Source of the DNA: Przewalskia tangutica
Lineage: Eukaryota; Streptophyta; Magnoliopsida; Solanales; Solanaceae
Direction of reading: 5' to 3'
Length of the DNA: 64,000 nt
NCBI GenBank assembly: GCA_029844215.1
Contig: CM056733.1
Coordinates: forward strand, 47,629,142 to 47,693,141
Numbering within the stretch: the first letter of the stretch is position 1; each line of letters opens with the position of its first letter. Below, one piece after another: positions 1-12,771 of this stretch. The notes under the pieces were generated by a model that made no database searches, was not told the origin of the DNA, and worked only from the letters and a program-made list of their open reading frames with translations. Made by a program: the position numbers and the translations under genes.

Positions 1-1119
1 ACCACGACCTTAGATCCGTGGTATCGCGGACGGTCAAGAGGACGCCGCAGAAGTTCGTAGCTCGCCCGCGGTTGTCGCAGTGAATGTAGAGCACCGTGAG
101 GCCCGTGGTTTGTTACAGCGATAGAGATCCCGACCGAAGCCGGAGGTAATCAACACGGACTTCATCACAGATTACCTCGCACTCGCAGGAGACATGATTC
201 TATACGGGTTATCATCGACAGTCGACAAATCAGCCCACTTTCTTCCCGTCCGACGACTTTTTCTACCGAGGATTATGCCGCACTTTACATCCGAGAGATC
301 GCCGATCGCATGGAGTCCCTATTTCGATCATATCGCATGCAGGAGCCCGCCATTTCGCTAACTTCCTGAGGTCCTTCCGCAGGGTTTAGGACGCAGTGAG
401 CCCGAGTAATCGCATTTCATCCACGCATGCACGGACAGCGTAACGCACTATCCGCACTTCGAGGATATGTCGCGAGCCCGTTATTGACTTTAGTGGTAGT
501 CGGGAGGATCATTTGCCTCTAGTTGAGTTTCATGATAATAATAGCTACCACTCCAAGATTCGACGGCGCCTTACGAGGCCTTGTACGGAGGAAGTGCAGA
601 CGCCATATGTTGGTTCGACGGGCGAGGTGCAATGATGGGACCAGACGGTGCAGCAGTGCAGCGGATAAGGCGGCTTATCCGAGAGCGCTATCGACACCGT
701 AGTCGATGTGTCGATGCAGATCATCGCCGCTTCGATCTTGAGTTCGAGGTTCATGATTGGGTTTTCCTAGCGCCACCCACGGCGGTGCGATGAGGTTCGT
801 GAAGAAGGGAAACTCACCAAGGTACATCGGGCCGCTTCGCATTGTCCGCAGGTGTAAGGTTGCTTACGAGTTGATCCGCCGTCCGATCCGGAGGCAAGGC
901 ATCCGCTTTTCACGATCTACGCCGGCGAGACGATCGGATCCATCTAGTGGTACACCCGATCGACGATGTCCAGTGACCGGCGGTTATCGATGAGGAGATT
1001 CCCATAGCGATAGTCGATCGCCGTGTTAGGCGCCATGACCAAGGACGCGGGCTTCCACAAAGTTCTCGCGAACGAGCTCGCGAGGAGATGACGCGAAGCC
1101 GGCGAGACACGAGGCGAAG
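1..1119 (+). pseudogene. R1 integrase and chromodomain-like tail (broken pol 3' end)
   Basis: This is the 3' end of a Ty3/gypsy pol gene; integrase would join element cDNA to host DNA in the nucleus. Seen directly: about 1-330 aligns by eye with the integrase core of the R3 element at 16370-16700, including the stretch reading KSAHFLPVR near 230-250. A segment at 570-600 reads as PYEALYGG, and the GPY/F-like part (KKGNSPRYIGPLRIVRR) lies at about 800-850. The chromodomain-like end follows to 1119. Stops and frameshifts are frequent, so no product is expected. The left end is cut by the window edge. The tail continues at 10273, after the inserted R2 element. Family assignment is firm; clade is inferred. 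Confidence 0.85.
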
Positions 1120-1719
1120 TGTAACGACCTGCCTGCCTCGCATCGTGCCTTACCCCGCACCCTAGTGATACAACATCGAGAAAACCAAATGGAAAATAAA
1201 ACATGAAGTCATGAAACAAGAGATATAATTATAAACAAAGCAACCAAAACGGTTGCCTTCAAGATACACATAAAACTCGAATAGCTTTAATCCTTTACAA
1301 CCCCGCCACAACAAAGATTACATGCACTTAAGATTTACAACGACTATGACGGACAGTGGCCCCGCCATACTCAATGTACAAGAACCTACAACTCAGTGGA
1401 ACACATACTAAAAGATAAGCCTCCAAGAAACGGAGCTTCCTAATACGCCGAATCGTGATCCTAAGAATGGATCCACGATCGACGCACTTACCGCGCAGAT
1501 GAACGCAAATTTCAAGCGAGGTCAAGACAACAGTACCAAGTATGTGAAATCAGAAAATATCAGAATGAAATCATACTAGTCTATATAAAGCAGAGACATG
1601 ATGATAACCAAACTACGCTCACAACATAAAAGCAATATATCCAAATGTGACTCACGCCTCAAGTCATCACTCAAATATAACTACGGGTCTCACACCCACA
1701 ACATCAATCATGTTCGCAT

Positions 1720-2010
1720 CACGGCCGCATGCCCCTAATTCGTGATCGGCAGACATGTCCATGATGCAACAATAATACCAATGCCCCACGGCCACATGCC
1801 CCGAATTCTACCTGTAGACACGCCCATGTGACATCAACAATAATATACTGGTGATCAACCTCGCCGCACGGCCACATGCCCCGAATTTACCTCGCAGACA
1901 TGTCCATGTAACCACAATAACAATATATCGTAATCAACCCGACCGCACGGCCGCATGCCCCGAATTTCAGACGGCAGAGATACGCCCATGTGACATCAAC
2001 AACAAGACAA
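1720..2010. repeat. LTR minisatellite, about 79-bp unit, four copies (R2)
   Basis: The anchor CACGGCC(A/G)CATGCCCC recurs at about 1720, 1787, 1867 and 1946. Each anchor is followed by an A/T-rich stretch ending near CCCATGT and CAACAATA. The matching array in the other LTR has anchors at 7434, 7499, 7580 and 7660. Copies are too uniform, with no unique spacers, for a CRISPR array. Confidence 0.85.
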
Positions 2011-2149
2011 GAATCAAAATGGAAACATACCCGTGGAATTCTCCATCACCGCCAAAGACGCCCAAGTAAGTTCTCAATAAGTCGACCGCCTCTATCGAGA
2101 GACGCCAGAATACGTAAATACCACACTTGCACAACAAAGGCTATCATCA

Positions 2150-2225
2150 CAAGCATAGGCAAGTTTCACAACAACAAGATAGGCAAGTTTCACAACAACA
2201 AGCATAGGCAAGTTTCACACAACTC
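2150..2225. repeat. Short tandem repeat, about 24 bp, three copies
   Basis: The unit CATAGGCAAGTTTCACAACA repeats three times. The same block recurs three times at 7861-7930, and twice in R7 (37235-37275 and 52260-52300), so it is an old LTR feature. Confidence 0.8.
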
Positions 2226-2848
2226 AAAGTACTTTCATTTACGCCAAAGTCCTGTTTTTAACCCCAAAGTACTACATAATGCTAAGTTCTTTTAAAAGAG
2301 ATCCATTACTTTTATAAAAGTCACCCGATATTCGTAGTATTAGAATGACCAACCCACCTTCCTTTTCAAAATCAAGTAACAACATTCTTTTCCTAAGTTC
2401 CGCTTGCCTAGTTTCAATTACTCAAGCTTCTCATTTTCAAATGGTTTCATAGTTCCCAAACTTAATCACTTGATTCCTTTTAGAACAATCGAGTAACATA
2501 TGTCATATATGCGAGTAGTTTATTCTGTTTATAACGATCTTATTACAAAGAAACATGATCTAGAAAATGTAATATCATTTTGTCTCATCTTAGCTTCTAT
2601 GCAGATGGAGGTTTCTACCGTTTTAATACATCATTATTCAATACATTTTCCTTTATTAACGCTGCAATGGTCCTGTCGATACACATTCCGATTCCCAAAT
2701 CAAGAAACATTATCCCTTTAAAACCAAGTACTCATTACTCACGAATGAGGTTTCACACAAACATCCACATTAAAACAAATAAGTTAAGTCTCTTATCTTA
2801 TAAGATCAAGTCTCTTAACTTCTAACATCAAGAAACCATTTTCACTTA

Positions 2849-2898
2849 CATAAGGTCGTTATAACTAACTTCCCATAAAGCTATTATAACACCCTATG
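2849..2898. repeat. Conserved LTR inverted repeat (stem-loop)
   Basis: The arms CATAAGGTCGTTATAA and TTATAACACCCTATG flank a short loop containing ACTTCCCATAAAG. Counterparts lie at 8558-8607, 21966-22011, 27890-27936, 43465-43514, 49149-49195, 56435-56484 and 61288-61337. Confidence 0.7.
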
Positions 2899-3890
2899 TT
2901 TTAAACCAACCAAATCACTTAGCACATGTACGCTCACCGCACTACATAGTTCACAACAATCATGCTAGAAAAGATAGGAAGAGGTTCACATACCTCGCGA
3001 CGATTTATCGACAATAAGCAAAATGCTCCAAGTACTACAACCTTGCTAGCCCTTTCCACTCCTCGAGTAGAATACGCTACTCTTAGTACTTTCACCTATA
3101 AAGGTCAAAACGCCTATTAACCCCAAAACACAAGTTTCTATCTTTCTATAGAAAATTCTAAGAAGATTCTCCCGCAACAACAGAAATCTCCTCCTCTATC
3201 GAGGCCGCTACCAAGCCAACCAGTGTGGGGTTTACACGCCTAACCTGACGCGGTACAATTCTACACAAGTCTATCGCAATACACCCTATGTAAATACAAT
3301 GCTTCAGCTTTACTCTTCAGCTTAAGTCAAAAGACATTGCCGAATACTAAGTATAGTTCCATATATAGTATACTTCAACTATATATTCTAATGCATATGT
3401 AATTTCCAATTACAATAGAGGGACAAGATAATTACCTCGATAAGCCCAAAATTATCCAAGTTATAATGTCGATCCCGAGCAAGGTTTAGCTCCAATTCGC
3501 GCCCAAACCACTCCAAACAACCCTTAGAAGTTCTAACTAACTTCTACTCAAATACTTCAACCAACTACGAAGATTTCCTGTGGTTTCTGGCTGAGACTAA
3601 AAGGACAAAAGGTAGTATTTCCTGACTCTACGTGAAAGAGGTATCTTTGGAATACTACAAGTACAAGGCTAAGGTATTTTGGGCATTATAACAATACTAG
3701 TGAGTATTTCTATACCACAACAAGGGTATTATACGAAACAACTAGTCAGTGGTACCCCACTGCTAGCACCACAAAGCGGAGGGACTCTCGCCAAAGGCCT
3801 TTACTAGGAGTGGGCTCTTGAGGAGAGTCAAACAAGAGGAGAGGAAGGATAGCAAGACTGGAACATTTTGACGAACGGTCTTCTGCCGGG

Positions 3891-3898
3891 TATTTATA
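3891..3898 (-). promoter_or_regulatory. R2 3' LTR TATA box
   Basis: TATTTATA on the + strand is TATAAATA on the transcribed strand. It has the same setting as in every other LTR here, close to ATGAAGAA-like sequence and the CCAACCAACGGCCAA block. Confidence 0.7.
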
Positions 3899-4540
3899 GC
3901 AAAACCAAAAGCCAACCAACGGCCAAGATCAAGCCATGTGCAAGGCAAGTGTAAGGCCAAGATCGCCAAGTGCACCCTAGACCCTACTCCTTAAAACCTC
4001 ACAAATATCTACCACAACTTGCCCTCAATCGCCAAGTCGCCCACATGTTTATCGCAGGTGACATGTCACCCTCCCGCTGGTCCAAAATGTTTCGCCTCTA
4101 AAAATCCGCAAAAATACAAAACGACATAGCCGAATTTTCCTTCGCAAGTTACGCAAAACGCTTCGCCGAAAAACGACTTAACCAAAGGCCGCACAAATGT
4201 AAATCGCCAGGTGCCACGGGGTGACACGTGTCGCTCGATTCGCCTGCAATATTTCGCCTTCCAAAATATCCAAAATACCGAAATCTCAAAACAAAGCTGC
4301 TCTACAAAATCAGAATTTCTCCCGGGCCCCACGTGACCATTTCCAAAATAAAATCTCAAAATTCTAATATAATCTATGAAGTCCAAATACCAAACTGGGA
4401 ATCCAATTCCATTAACGAACCTTTTCTTCACAAATAACCTAAACTTTTCCGTAAAACTCACATCTTTCTTTCTTTTTCAAATTTCTCGCGCACTCGCACG
4501 CACGCCCTCACATATATACCCCGCAACTACGGGTATAACA

Positions 4541-4571
4541 TTCTCCTCTTAGAAACATTCGCCCAATGTTC
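4541..4571 (-). other. R2 polypurine tract and adjoining near-palindrome
   Basis: TTCTCCTCTT (4541-4550) is the complement of a purine run touching the 3' LTR, where plus-strand DNA synthesis starts in LTR elements. Next to it, AACATTCGCCCAATGTT is an imperfect inverted repeat found in all elements of the window. Confidence 0.8.
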
Positions 4572-5524
4572 CTTCTCAAGTCTCAACACAAACATGCGCT
4601 AGTATAGCCTTCATCGCTATACGCATCGAAACAATCATGCCACACCGCCATAAAAATAACAAACGCACCAATACTTAAACCCAAGTCAATGAGGAAACAC
4701 TCTAATCATCACAAAAACCCCTTACCCGAGGTCTAAAATATACTCCCGCCACACCTTCCTTTCCCAAAAAAACGATCACACACGCTCACTTTTCCCCTAT
4801 CTTGTTGTACCCTTCTCTAACACTCAAACTCTTTCTAGTATTTGTACCATACTTCACCATTACCTGCTCTCAAAATCTCCGAGTCACTACCTCCAAACTT
4901 GGTCATCTTACTAACCTCAACTTCCTTAAGGCCATTCCCGCCTTTACGAACCGCTCGTCGAACGCGCCCACTAACTCATACGATGATCATACAAACTGGG
5001 CCTAGCATCCTCGTGACTCTACCACCAAGTGACCACCCAGAACCGACCCCACCCCAAACCGGTTACGGGTTGACCCGCAAATGGTCCTCAACCCGACCCC
5101 AATCAAGGCAAACTCTTGTTCCCGATCCGAACAATCTTACTAATTCACATCACGAAGCTACCACTTCCATCTCACACTACCCACTGACTTATCACACAAA
5201 TAAATCCCACGATACTACTACTCGATAAGTGGTCAAAAATAAATTCAACTCAAGACGACCTTACCCCTAAGGTCTCGGGCCGTGACATAGTCTAAGGTTC
5301 ACACTTACCATGCCCCCATACGTATCCTCACAACTAAGCATGTTTTCTAACTCACAATTAACACAACGCTTATTCGTACATAGCACACAATAATGAGACC
5401 ATCATAACAAGCATACCAAAACTCTGTAGGTTAAGGATAAACCCGGTTACCGCCCACTCTAATCATAGGCCCACGCAGGCGCATAATCGTAGGCGCGGCG
5501 AACCACCATCGATCCTAGGTCGAG
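4572..5524 (-). other. R2 noncoding spacer between gag and the 3' LTR
   Basis: This is about 950 bp without a supportable gene. It is similar by eye to the spacers of R7 (39760-40600) and R6. Shared landmarks on the minus strand include a block around GAGACCTTAG and a block reading GGTCAC/GAGTCACGAGG. The conserved layout shows that the pol region was lost before the copies spread. Confidence 0.65.
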
Positions 5525-6638
5525 TCAGAACATCCGTATACCCTTTGGCCTGCCTCGCAAATGGCCCCCGCTGGCCGCAAAAATAACAAGCTCCTCGCAC
5601 CACGACACTTCCCAAACGCGGCTACCACATCGACCACACCGAGGCAGGGTGACCGTGATCTCGCCAACACCCTTACTTCGAAACTCAACCTCGAGCCCCG
5701 ACCGCCCCGAATACTCAAGGTCATGGAGGACCACTGCACCGGGCGGAGGTACAAAACTAGATGTCGCCGAGGCGGTCCGCTCAAAGTCACCAGCGACCTC
5801 GCTGTTCGCCCTCTTCGCCGATTCGTCATTCCGCCGACCTCTCCGCGGCCTCACATCCCAAAGATGAGCTCGCACGCGCAATGTCCATGCCTACCAGGGC
5901 TACTCAACATGCCTCGACATGTAATCATCGAGCCTCAGAATATATCGGTGCACTCGATCCTCCATACTAGCTACCAACGCCGACGCATCGCCAATGAGTC
6001 GAACTCCACATTGTACTCCCAACCGCACGCCCGCCTCGTTTAAGCATCAAAATTTGTCGCCCGCGCTCTCTCATCCGCGAGGCAAGAAGGCGCGAGGAAA
6101 GCCCCCAAAACTCATCCCATACCGCCGAGGCGCATGCTCTCCCGAAAGCTCCCATGAATCAAACCAATCGATCGCGGTATCACGCACCGATGCGAACCAA
6201 AGGTCACAGACTGGTCTCAAGCCTCGATCACCCGCATGATCCGGTCAGAATCGCCGGATGAACTCCTCGCGATCATCCTCGTGCCTCACCCATAAAACTC
6301 AAGCGGCTAACTCGTAAAGTCCCGTAGCCTCAAACTATTCGCCGGGGTGAACCATCGTGCTATCGAACTGAATCCGTGATCCAAATTTATCCTCATATTC
6401 GCCATGACTCGCCAAGAATCGCCATCTCCTTGTAACCCATCTCCTCTCGCCTCTGCATCGCGGACCGAGGCTCAGTATCGCGTCTCAGCAGCCATGGCCG
6501 CGCCTAAACTCGGCTGGGCCGGGCGCCACAAAACCCGGGCTCAAGCACAACCTCATCGCGCTCGGCTCGCGCTGCATTCTCTCAGATCTCACTAGCAAGA
6601 CTCGGCCGCTTTGCCCTTCGGCTCGCTGCGCGAGGCAT
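5525..6638 (-). pseudogene. R2 gag pseudogene
   Basis: Gag builds the cytoplasmic virus-like particle that packages element RNA. On the minus strand a start codon at 6638-6636 opens MPRAASRRAKRP, comparable to the MPPRR... starts of the other gag copies here. The 3' end (about 5530-5600) reads ELVIFAASGGHLRGRPKG. This is a zinc knuckle of the CX2CX4HX4C type that has lost its cysteines through frameshift or substitution. Between these ends the frame breaks repeatedly; open pieces are only 60-118 codons. The PBS lies about 190 bp upstream of the start, as expected. There is no attached protease. Confidence 0.75.
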
Positions 6639-6823
6639 AATCGTAAAACGAGATACGCTGCAGGGTCCAACTTACAACACGCCTCTAAGGCACGATCTCG
6701 TAATGAGAAGAATGGAAACTAATCCTAAATGTCTCGCAGCCTCCTCGACATAGACGTGGTGCACAACACATCGAAATCAAGACTTACTAGACACGGTTCG
6801 TAGACACTTTCCGAGGATTAATC

Positions 6824-6837
6824 GCTCGATACCACTT
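6824..6837 (-). other. R2 primer-binding site (tRNA-iMet type)
   Basis: GCTCGATACCACTT is the complement of AAGTGGTATCGAGC. TGGTATC is the usual plant primer-binding core for initiator methionine tRNA. It lies a few bases inside the 5' LTR edge at 6839. Confidence 0.85.
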
Positions 6838-7433
6838 TTGTAACGACTGCCCGCCCCGCATCGTGCCTTACCCCGCACCCTAGTGATACAACATCGAGAA
6901 AACCAAATGAAAATAAAACATGAGTCATGAAACAAGAGATATAATTATAAACAAAGCAACCAAAACGGCTTCTTCAAGATACACATAAAACTCCGAATGC
7001 TTTAATCTTTACAACCCCGCCACAACAAGATTCATGCACTTAAGATTTACAACGACTATGACGGACAGGCCCCGCCATACCCCGAATGTACAAGAACCTA
7101 CAACTCAGTGGAACACATACCAAAAGATAAGCCTCCAAGAAACGGAGCTTCCCAATACGCTGAATCGTGATCCTAAGAGCGGATCCACGACCGATGCATT
7201 CTTACTCGCGCAGATGAACGCAGCCCCAAGGAGGTCAAGATAACAGTACCAAGTATGTGAAATCAGAAAATATCAGAATGAAATCATACTAGTCTATATA
7301 AAGCAGAGACATGTATGATAATCAAACTACGCTCACAACATAAAAGCAAATATATCCAGCCGTGACTCACGCCTCAAGTCATCACTCAAATATAACTACG
7401 GGTCTCACGCCCACAACATCAATCATGTTCGCA

Positions 7434-7700
7434 TCACGCCGCATGCCCCTAATTCGTGACGGCAGACATGTCCATGATGCAACAATAATACCAATGCCCC
7501 ACGGCCACATGCCCCTAATTTACCTCGTAGACACGCCCACGTGACATCAACAATAATATATCGGGTGATCAACCCGCCGCACGGCCACATGCCCCTAATT
7601 TACCTCTGCAGACATACGCCCATGTAACCACAATAACAATATATCGTAATCAACCCGACCGCACGGTCGCATGCCCCGACTCAGATCGGCAGATACGCCC
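7434..7700. repeat. LTR minisatellite, about 79-bp unit, four copies (R2 5' LTR)
   Basis: This is the same array as at 1720-2010, with anchors at 7434, 7499, 7580 and 7660. The spacing agrees between the two LTRs, so the array predates the R2 insertion. Confidence 0.85.
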
Positions 7701-9595
7701 ATGTGACATCAACAACAAGACAAGAATCAAAATGGAAACATACCCGTGGAATTCTCCATCACCGCCAAAGACGCCCAAGTAAGTTCTCAATAAGTCGACC
7801 GCCTCTATCGAGACGCCAGAATACGTAAATACCACACTTGCACAACAAAGGCTATCATCACAAGATAGGCAAGTTTCACAACAACAAGCATAGGCAAGTT
7901 TCACAACAACAAGCATAGGCAAGTTTCACACAACTCAAAGTACTTTCATTTACGCCAAAGTCCTGCTTTTAACCCCAAAGTACTACATACGTTAAGTTCT
8001 TTTAAAAGAGATCCATTACTTTTATAAAAGTCACCCGACACCCGTAGTATTAGAATGACCAACCCACCTTCCTTTTCAAAATCAAGTAACAACATTCTTT
8101 TCCTAAGTTCCAGCTTGCCTAGTTTCAATTACTCAAGCTTCTCATTTTCAAATGGTTTCATAGTTCCCAAACTTAATCACTGATTCCTTTTAGAACAATT
8201 GAGTAACATATGTCATATATGTGAGTAGTTTATTCTGTTTATAACGATCTTATTACAAAGAACATGATCTAGAAAATGTAATATCATTTTGTCTCATCTT
8301 AGCTTCTATGCAGATTGAGGTTTCTACCGGTTTTAATACATCATTATTCAATACATTTTCCTTTATTAACGCCGCAATGGTCCTGTCGATACACATTCCG
8401 ATTCCCAAATCAAGAAACATTATCCCTTTAAAACCAAGTACTCATTACTCACGAATGAGGTTTCACACAAACATCCACATTAAAACAAATAAGTTAAGTC
8501 TCTTATCTTATAAGATCAAGTCTCTTAACTTCTAACATCAAGAAACCATTTTCATTACATAAGGTCGTTATAACTAACTTCCCATAAAGCTATTATAACA
8601 CCCTATGTTTTAAACCAACCAAATCACTTAGCACATGTACGCTCACCGCATTACATAGTTCACAACAATCATGCTAGAAAAGATAGTAAGAGGTTCACAT
8701 ACCGCGACGATTTATCGACAATAAGCAAAATGCTCCAAGTACTACAACCTCGCTAGCCCTTTCCACTCCTTGAGTAGAATACGCTACTCTTAGTACTTTC
8801 ACCTATAAAGGTCAAAACGCCTATTAACCCCAAAACACAAGTTTCTATCTTTCTATAGAAAATTGGCAAAGACTCTCCCGCAACAACAGAAATCTCCTCC
8901 TCTATCGAGGCCGCTACCAAGCCAACCGTGGGGTTTACACGCCTAACCTGACGTACAATTCTACACAAGTCTACCGCAATACACCCATGTAACATACAAT
9001 CAGCTTCTTTACTCTTCAAAGCTTAAGTCAAAAGACATTGCCGAATACTAAGTATAGTTCCATATATAGTATACTTCAACTATATATTCTAATGCATATG
9101 TAATTTCCAATTACAATAGAGGACAAGATAATTACCTCGATAAGCCCAAAATTATCCAAGTTATAATGTCGATCCCGAGCAAGGTTTAGCTCCACCGCGC
9201 GCCCAAACCACTCCAAACAACCCTTTGAAGTTCTAACTAACTTCTACTCAAATACTTCAACCAACTATGAAGATTTCCTTGTGGTTTCTGGCTGAGACTA
9301 AAAAGGACAAAAGGTAGTATTTTCTGACTTCACGAAAGAGGTATCTTTGGAATACTACAAGGTACAAGGCTAAGGTATTTTGGGCATTATAACAATACTA
9401 GGGAGTATTTCTATACCACAACAAGCGGTATTATACGAAACAACTAGCAGTGGGTACCCCACTGGCTAGCACCACAAAGTGAGTGGGACTCTCGCCAAAG
9501 GCCTTTACTAGGAGTGGGGCTGGAAGAGAGTCAAACAAGAGGAGAGGAAGGATAGCAAGACTGGAACATTTTCGACGAACGAAGTCTTCGCCGGG

Positions 9596-9603
9596 TATTT
9601 ATA
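9596..9603 (-). promoter_or_regulatory. R2 5' LTR TATA box
   Basis: TATTTATA here, TATAAATA on the transcribed strand. This copy is the one placed to drive R2 transcription. Confidence 0.75.
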
Positions 9604-10272
9604 GCAAAACCAAAAGCCAACCAACGGCCAAGATCAAGCCATGTGCAAGGCAAGTGTAAGGCCAAGATCAAGCCAAGTGCACCCTAGACCCTACCCTTAA
9701 AACCTCACAAATATCTACACAAATATCTACCACAACTTGCCCTCAAATCACGCCATTACCACATGCTTCATCGCAGGTGACACATGCCACCTCCCGCTGG
9801 TCCAAAATGTTTCGCCTCTAAAAATCCGCAAAAATACAAAACGACATAGCCGGAATTTTCCTTCGCAGTTACGCGAAACGCTTCGCCGAAAAACGACTTA
9901 ACCGCAAAGGCCAGGACAAATGTAAAATCGCCAAGCGGTGCCACATGGGTGACACGTGTCGCCTCGATTCGCCTGTAATATTTCGCCTTCCAAAATATCC
10001 AAAATACCGAAATCTCAAAACAAAGCTGCCCCACAAAATCAGAATTTCTCCCGGGCCCCACGTGACCATTTCCAAAATAAAATCTCAAAATTCTAATATA
10101 ATCTATGAAGTCCAAATACCAAACTGGGAATCCAATTCCCATTAACGAACCTTTTTCTTCACAAATAACCTAAACTTTTCCGCAAAAACTCACATCTTTC
10201 TTTCTCGCTCAAAATTTCGCAGACTCAGACGCACGTCCTCACATACATACCCTGCAACTACGGGGTATAACA

Positions 10273-10450
10273 AGAATTATCCTCACCTATTCCCCACACC
10301 TCCAGGTAATTCACTTTCCTACTTGTAAATTTCCATTATCATTTATGCCTAAGTGTTATTTCAGGCTACGCAGGCACTTACAAACCGCTTAAGCTTCATC
10401 GATAATCGTTTTGAGAAGGAACATTCGACGAATGTTTCTAAGGAGGAGAA
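10273..10450 (+). other. R1 3' tail with near-palindrome and polypurine tract
   Basis: This continues R1 after the R2 insertion. It resembles 17485-17672 of R3, with shared CCTCACTGTTCT/ACACCTCC-like and TCAGGCTACG blocks. The inverted repeat GAACATTCGACGAATGTTT lies at 10419-10437, followed by the purine run AAGGAGGAGAA (10440-10450) that touches the LTR. Confidence 0.8.
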
Positions 10451-12771
10451 TGTTATACCTCAGATTTCCGCAGTATGTACGTAAGTGAATACGCATAAAA
10501 AGTTTGGCCTTAAAGTTAGCCTCGACGCTTTTATTTGCGCACAACTCACTAAAAGAATCGCTTTCCGACTAAACGCTTCCATTTCGTAGGGAAAATTCCG
10601 CTATGTCATTTAGTATTTTTATGATTTTTCCGAGAGACGAAACATTTTGACCAACGGAGGGCAACACTTGTCACCCTCCAATCGTGGACTTAAAACGCCC
10701 ATTTGGACGATCGACTAAGCTTGGCACGCTTTTGTGCCTTGCACAAAGTCAAGGAGTTGGTAGGATATTTGTGTGTAGTAAATCTTCACCCTACACTTGC
10801 CTTGCACTTGTCTTCATCTTGGCCATTGGTTGGCCATGGCTTGAGCTATAAATACTTCTTAAAGACGAAGAGTTCTTCATCCACAAATTACTTCCAAGTC
10901 TTGAAAATCCTCTCCTCTCCCTTAAGCCTTTCGTCCAACACCTCCCCTTTGAGTGAGTTTGGCCGAGGCCTACCCCCTAGCCTAGCCTAAATCTACCCCC
11001 TCCCTTGGTAGAAAAGTTGTCTTCTAGTATTGTTATAATGCCCAAAATACCCTAGCCCAAATCCCTTAGTCCTTTGTAGAAGTGAAGAACTTCTAAGGTT
11101 TCGAGCTACCGAGCGCATAACTTAGAGCTAAACCTTGCTCAGCGCGACTTTATCTAGGATATTATTGGGCTTACCGAGGTAACTAATCCTAACCCTCTTT
11201 GAATTAGAGAATACATACCGTAGTAGTATAAGAATAAGTATTAAATACTTAGAAGAATATTACTAATAGAATTGAATCAGATTTCACAAAGGACTGCTTT
11301 CACAAAGAGACTTATATAGCTCACCGTAGGGTCATACGCCCGACTTTCCGTAGAATTGTGAACCCTCCGCTTAGAATGACCTTCGCAGTAGTCTAGACTT
11401 TGATAGATGTCGTGACTATTATAGTCGATTCTTCACGCTGCATATTCAACTCGCGTGAGGTTTTCACGGAAGGTATGTGATTCTTCCTAAGCATGATATT
11501 TTAACACATATATATAGTACTAGACGCATACGTGTTAATCGAATAATAACTACGCAATGTCGCTTGACTTAAGCCCGAATAATAACTACGCAATGTCTTT
11601 TGACTTAAGCCCTAATAATAAAGAACTCGATGCATTTCACAAGAACTATCGAATCATTTTTTTAATGTAAGATAAATATTTGGTTTTAAACGAAGCTAAG
11701 AGTTATACTAGCTTTACGGGAAGTTAGGTATAACAACTTAAGAAAGATAAAACGAAATGTTTACTTGTTTGTTTATAAAAGCCTTGTATTGATTTCTAAG
11801 TGTAGTAAGATTTGTTTGATAAGTAGACATATTATGATGCTACCCGTGTTAGTGTCTTGAAACGTGTAAGCGGGTCATTCTTGTCGCTTACGCTAACCTA
11901 AGTCCGCTGTAATCGTTATTGTATCACCTACCCTCGATCGTTATAATGGTGGCTTCCCTCGACGCGGGTCTATACGGCCTATGCGGTCCGCGAGACTACG
12001 CGAGCGCCGTATGCTCCGTGATTGATCATTCCGGTGTTTAGCCCGACGCGGGATTCCTACGCGGTCCGCTGAGACTACGTGGTCTTGAGGCTACGCGGCC
12101 GCGGAGCCCAGGCGGATGCCGGGTCGCTGCCCCGGCGCGAGGAATACCTCACGCGGTCCGCGCGACCTACGCGATCGCGGAAGTCCAGACTAGGCACGCA
12201 CGATACTACGGGCGATCGCCTTGCTTCGATCATTCGTGGCCTGAATAGACTACGCTTTTCCTATTATCCGCTTGTTGTTAGGATGTGGCACTATGTGCAA
12301 TTGAACCGATTGTATTTGTGAAAAGGTTTTAAATACTTTGATTTCATTTCGCTTTATAGTTTCTCATACTTGGTACTGTTGCCAGATTTTCCTTCGGGGC
12401 CGCTCACGCCATGCCGCAGTAAAGGCAAGCAGTGCTAGATCCGCATCCTGTGATCCTTCGGCTGGGTGTCGAGCTCCATCTTCTCCTGAGGCTCTACTTT
12501 GGGTACGATCTCCCCTGTAGATAGTTTTGTAGAGTCAGGTACGGCGGCCCCGTCCCGCCATAGTTGTATATTTTCCAGAGGTCTCAGAGTCATGTTGTAC
12601 GCTTGGGATGAATCACAACCATGTTTATATATATATATACGCCGAAGGCGACGCTTTCACATAATCGTGTCTTATTTTACAAACTGCTTCATGTCTTGTT
12701 TTATATTCCGACACTGATGTATTACTACTGGTGCCCCGCAGGCACCGCCACGGCCCGAACGGGTCGTGATA
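10451..12771 (+). repeat. R1 3' LTR
   Basis: It starts TGTTATACC directly after the polypurine tract and ends CGGGTCGTGATA. At about 2.3 kb it is shorter than the 3.4-3.7-kb LTRs elsewhere, and the block with the CGAGACCCAT motif near the distal end is missing. A TATA box is at 10847-10854. A doubled motif ACGCAATGTC(T)TTTGACTTAAG lies at about 11545-11615. Confidence 0.8.
10847..10854 (+). promoter_or_regulatory. R1 LTR TATA box
   Basis: TATAAATA about 400 bp into the LTR, preceded by the CCATTGGTTGGCC block found before the TATA box in other copies. Confidence 0.7.

Larger units (their letters stand above)
1120..4540 (-). repeat. R2 3' LTR (left copy)
   Basis: It is nearly collinear with 6839-10272 along its full length. 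Transcription runs right to left, with a TATA box at 3891-3898. The end distal to the promoter carries a 67-80-bp tandem array (1720-2010) and a 24-bp tandem repeat (2150-2225). A 131-codon open frame at 4066-4461 recurs at 9768-10142 only because the LTRs are copies; I do not treat it as a gene. Confidence 0.9.
1120..10272 (-). mobile_element. R2: complete Gag-only LTR retrotransposon nested in R1
   Basis: A full minus-strand element with two LTRs of about 3.4 kb (1120-4540 and 6839-10272) around a 2.3-kb interior. In + coordinates both LTRs begin TGTAACGAC and end GTATAACA, the reverse complement of TGTTATAC...GTCGTTACA. A PBS lies next to the right LTR and a polypurine tract next to the left one. 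The interior holds a broken gag and a spacer but no protease, RT, RNase H or integrase that I can find. It split R1 just past the chromodomain-like end: sequence up to 1119 (GCGAAG) continues at 10273 (AGAATTATCC). A 5-bp target duplication is not clean (CGAAG on the left, AGAAT on the right). The plan matches non-autonomous TR-GAG or LARD elements. Confidence 0.85.
6839..10272 (-). repeat. R2 5' LTR (right copy)
   Basis: It is collinear with 1120-4540. It starts TGTAACGAC beside the PBS and ends GGGGTATAACA. It carries the array at 7434-7700, the 24-bp repeats at 7861-7930, the stem-loop at 8558-8607 and a TATA box at 9596-9603. Confidence 0.9.

Noticed and set aside
4066..4461. A 131-codon minus-strand frame, repeated as 124 codons at 9768-10142, with partial cousins in R8 LTRs (41956-42183, 47428-47904).
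   Set aside because: It lies in the LTR upstream of the TATA box and is duplicated only because LTRs are copies. It matches no known protein type and is not conserved in frame between R2 and R8.
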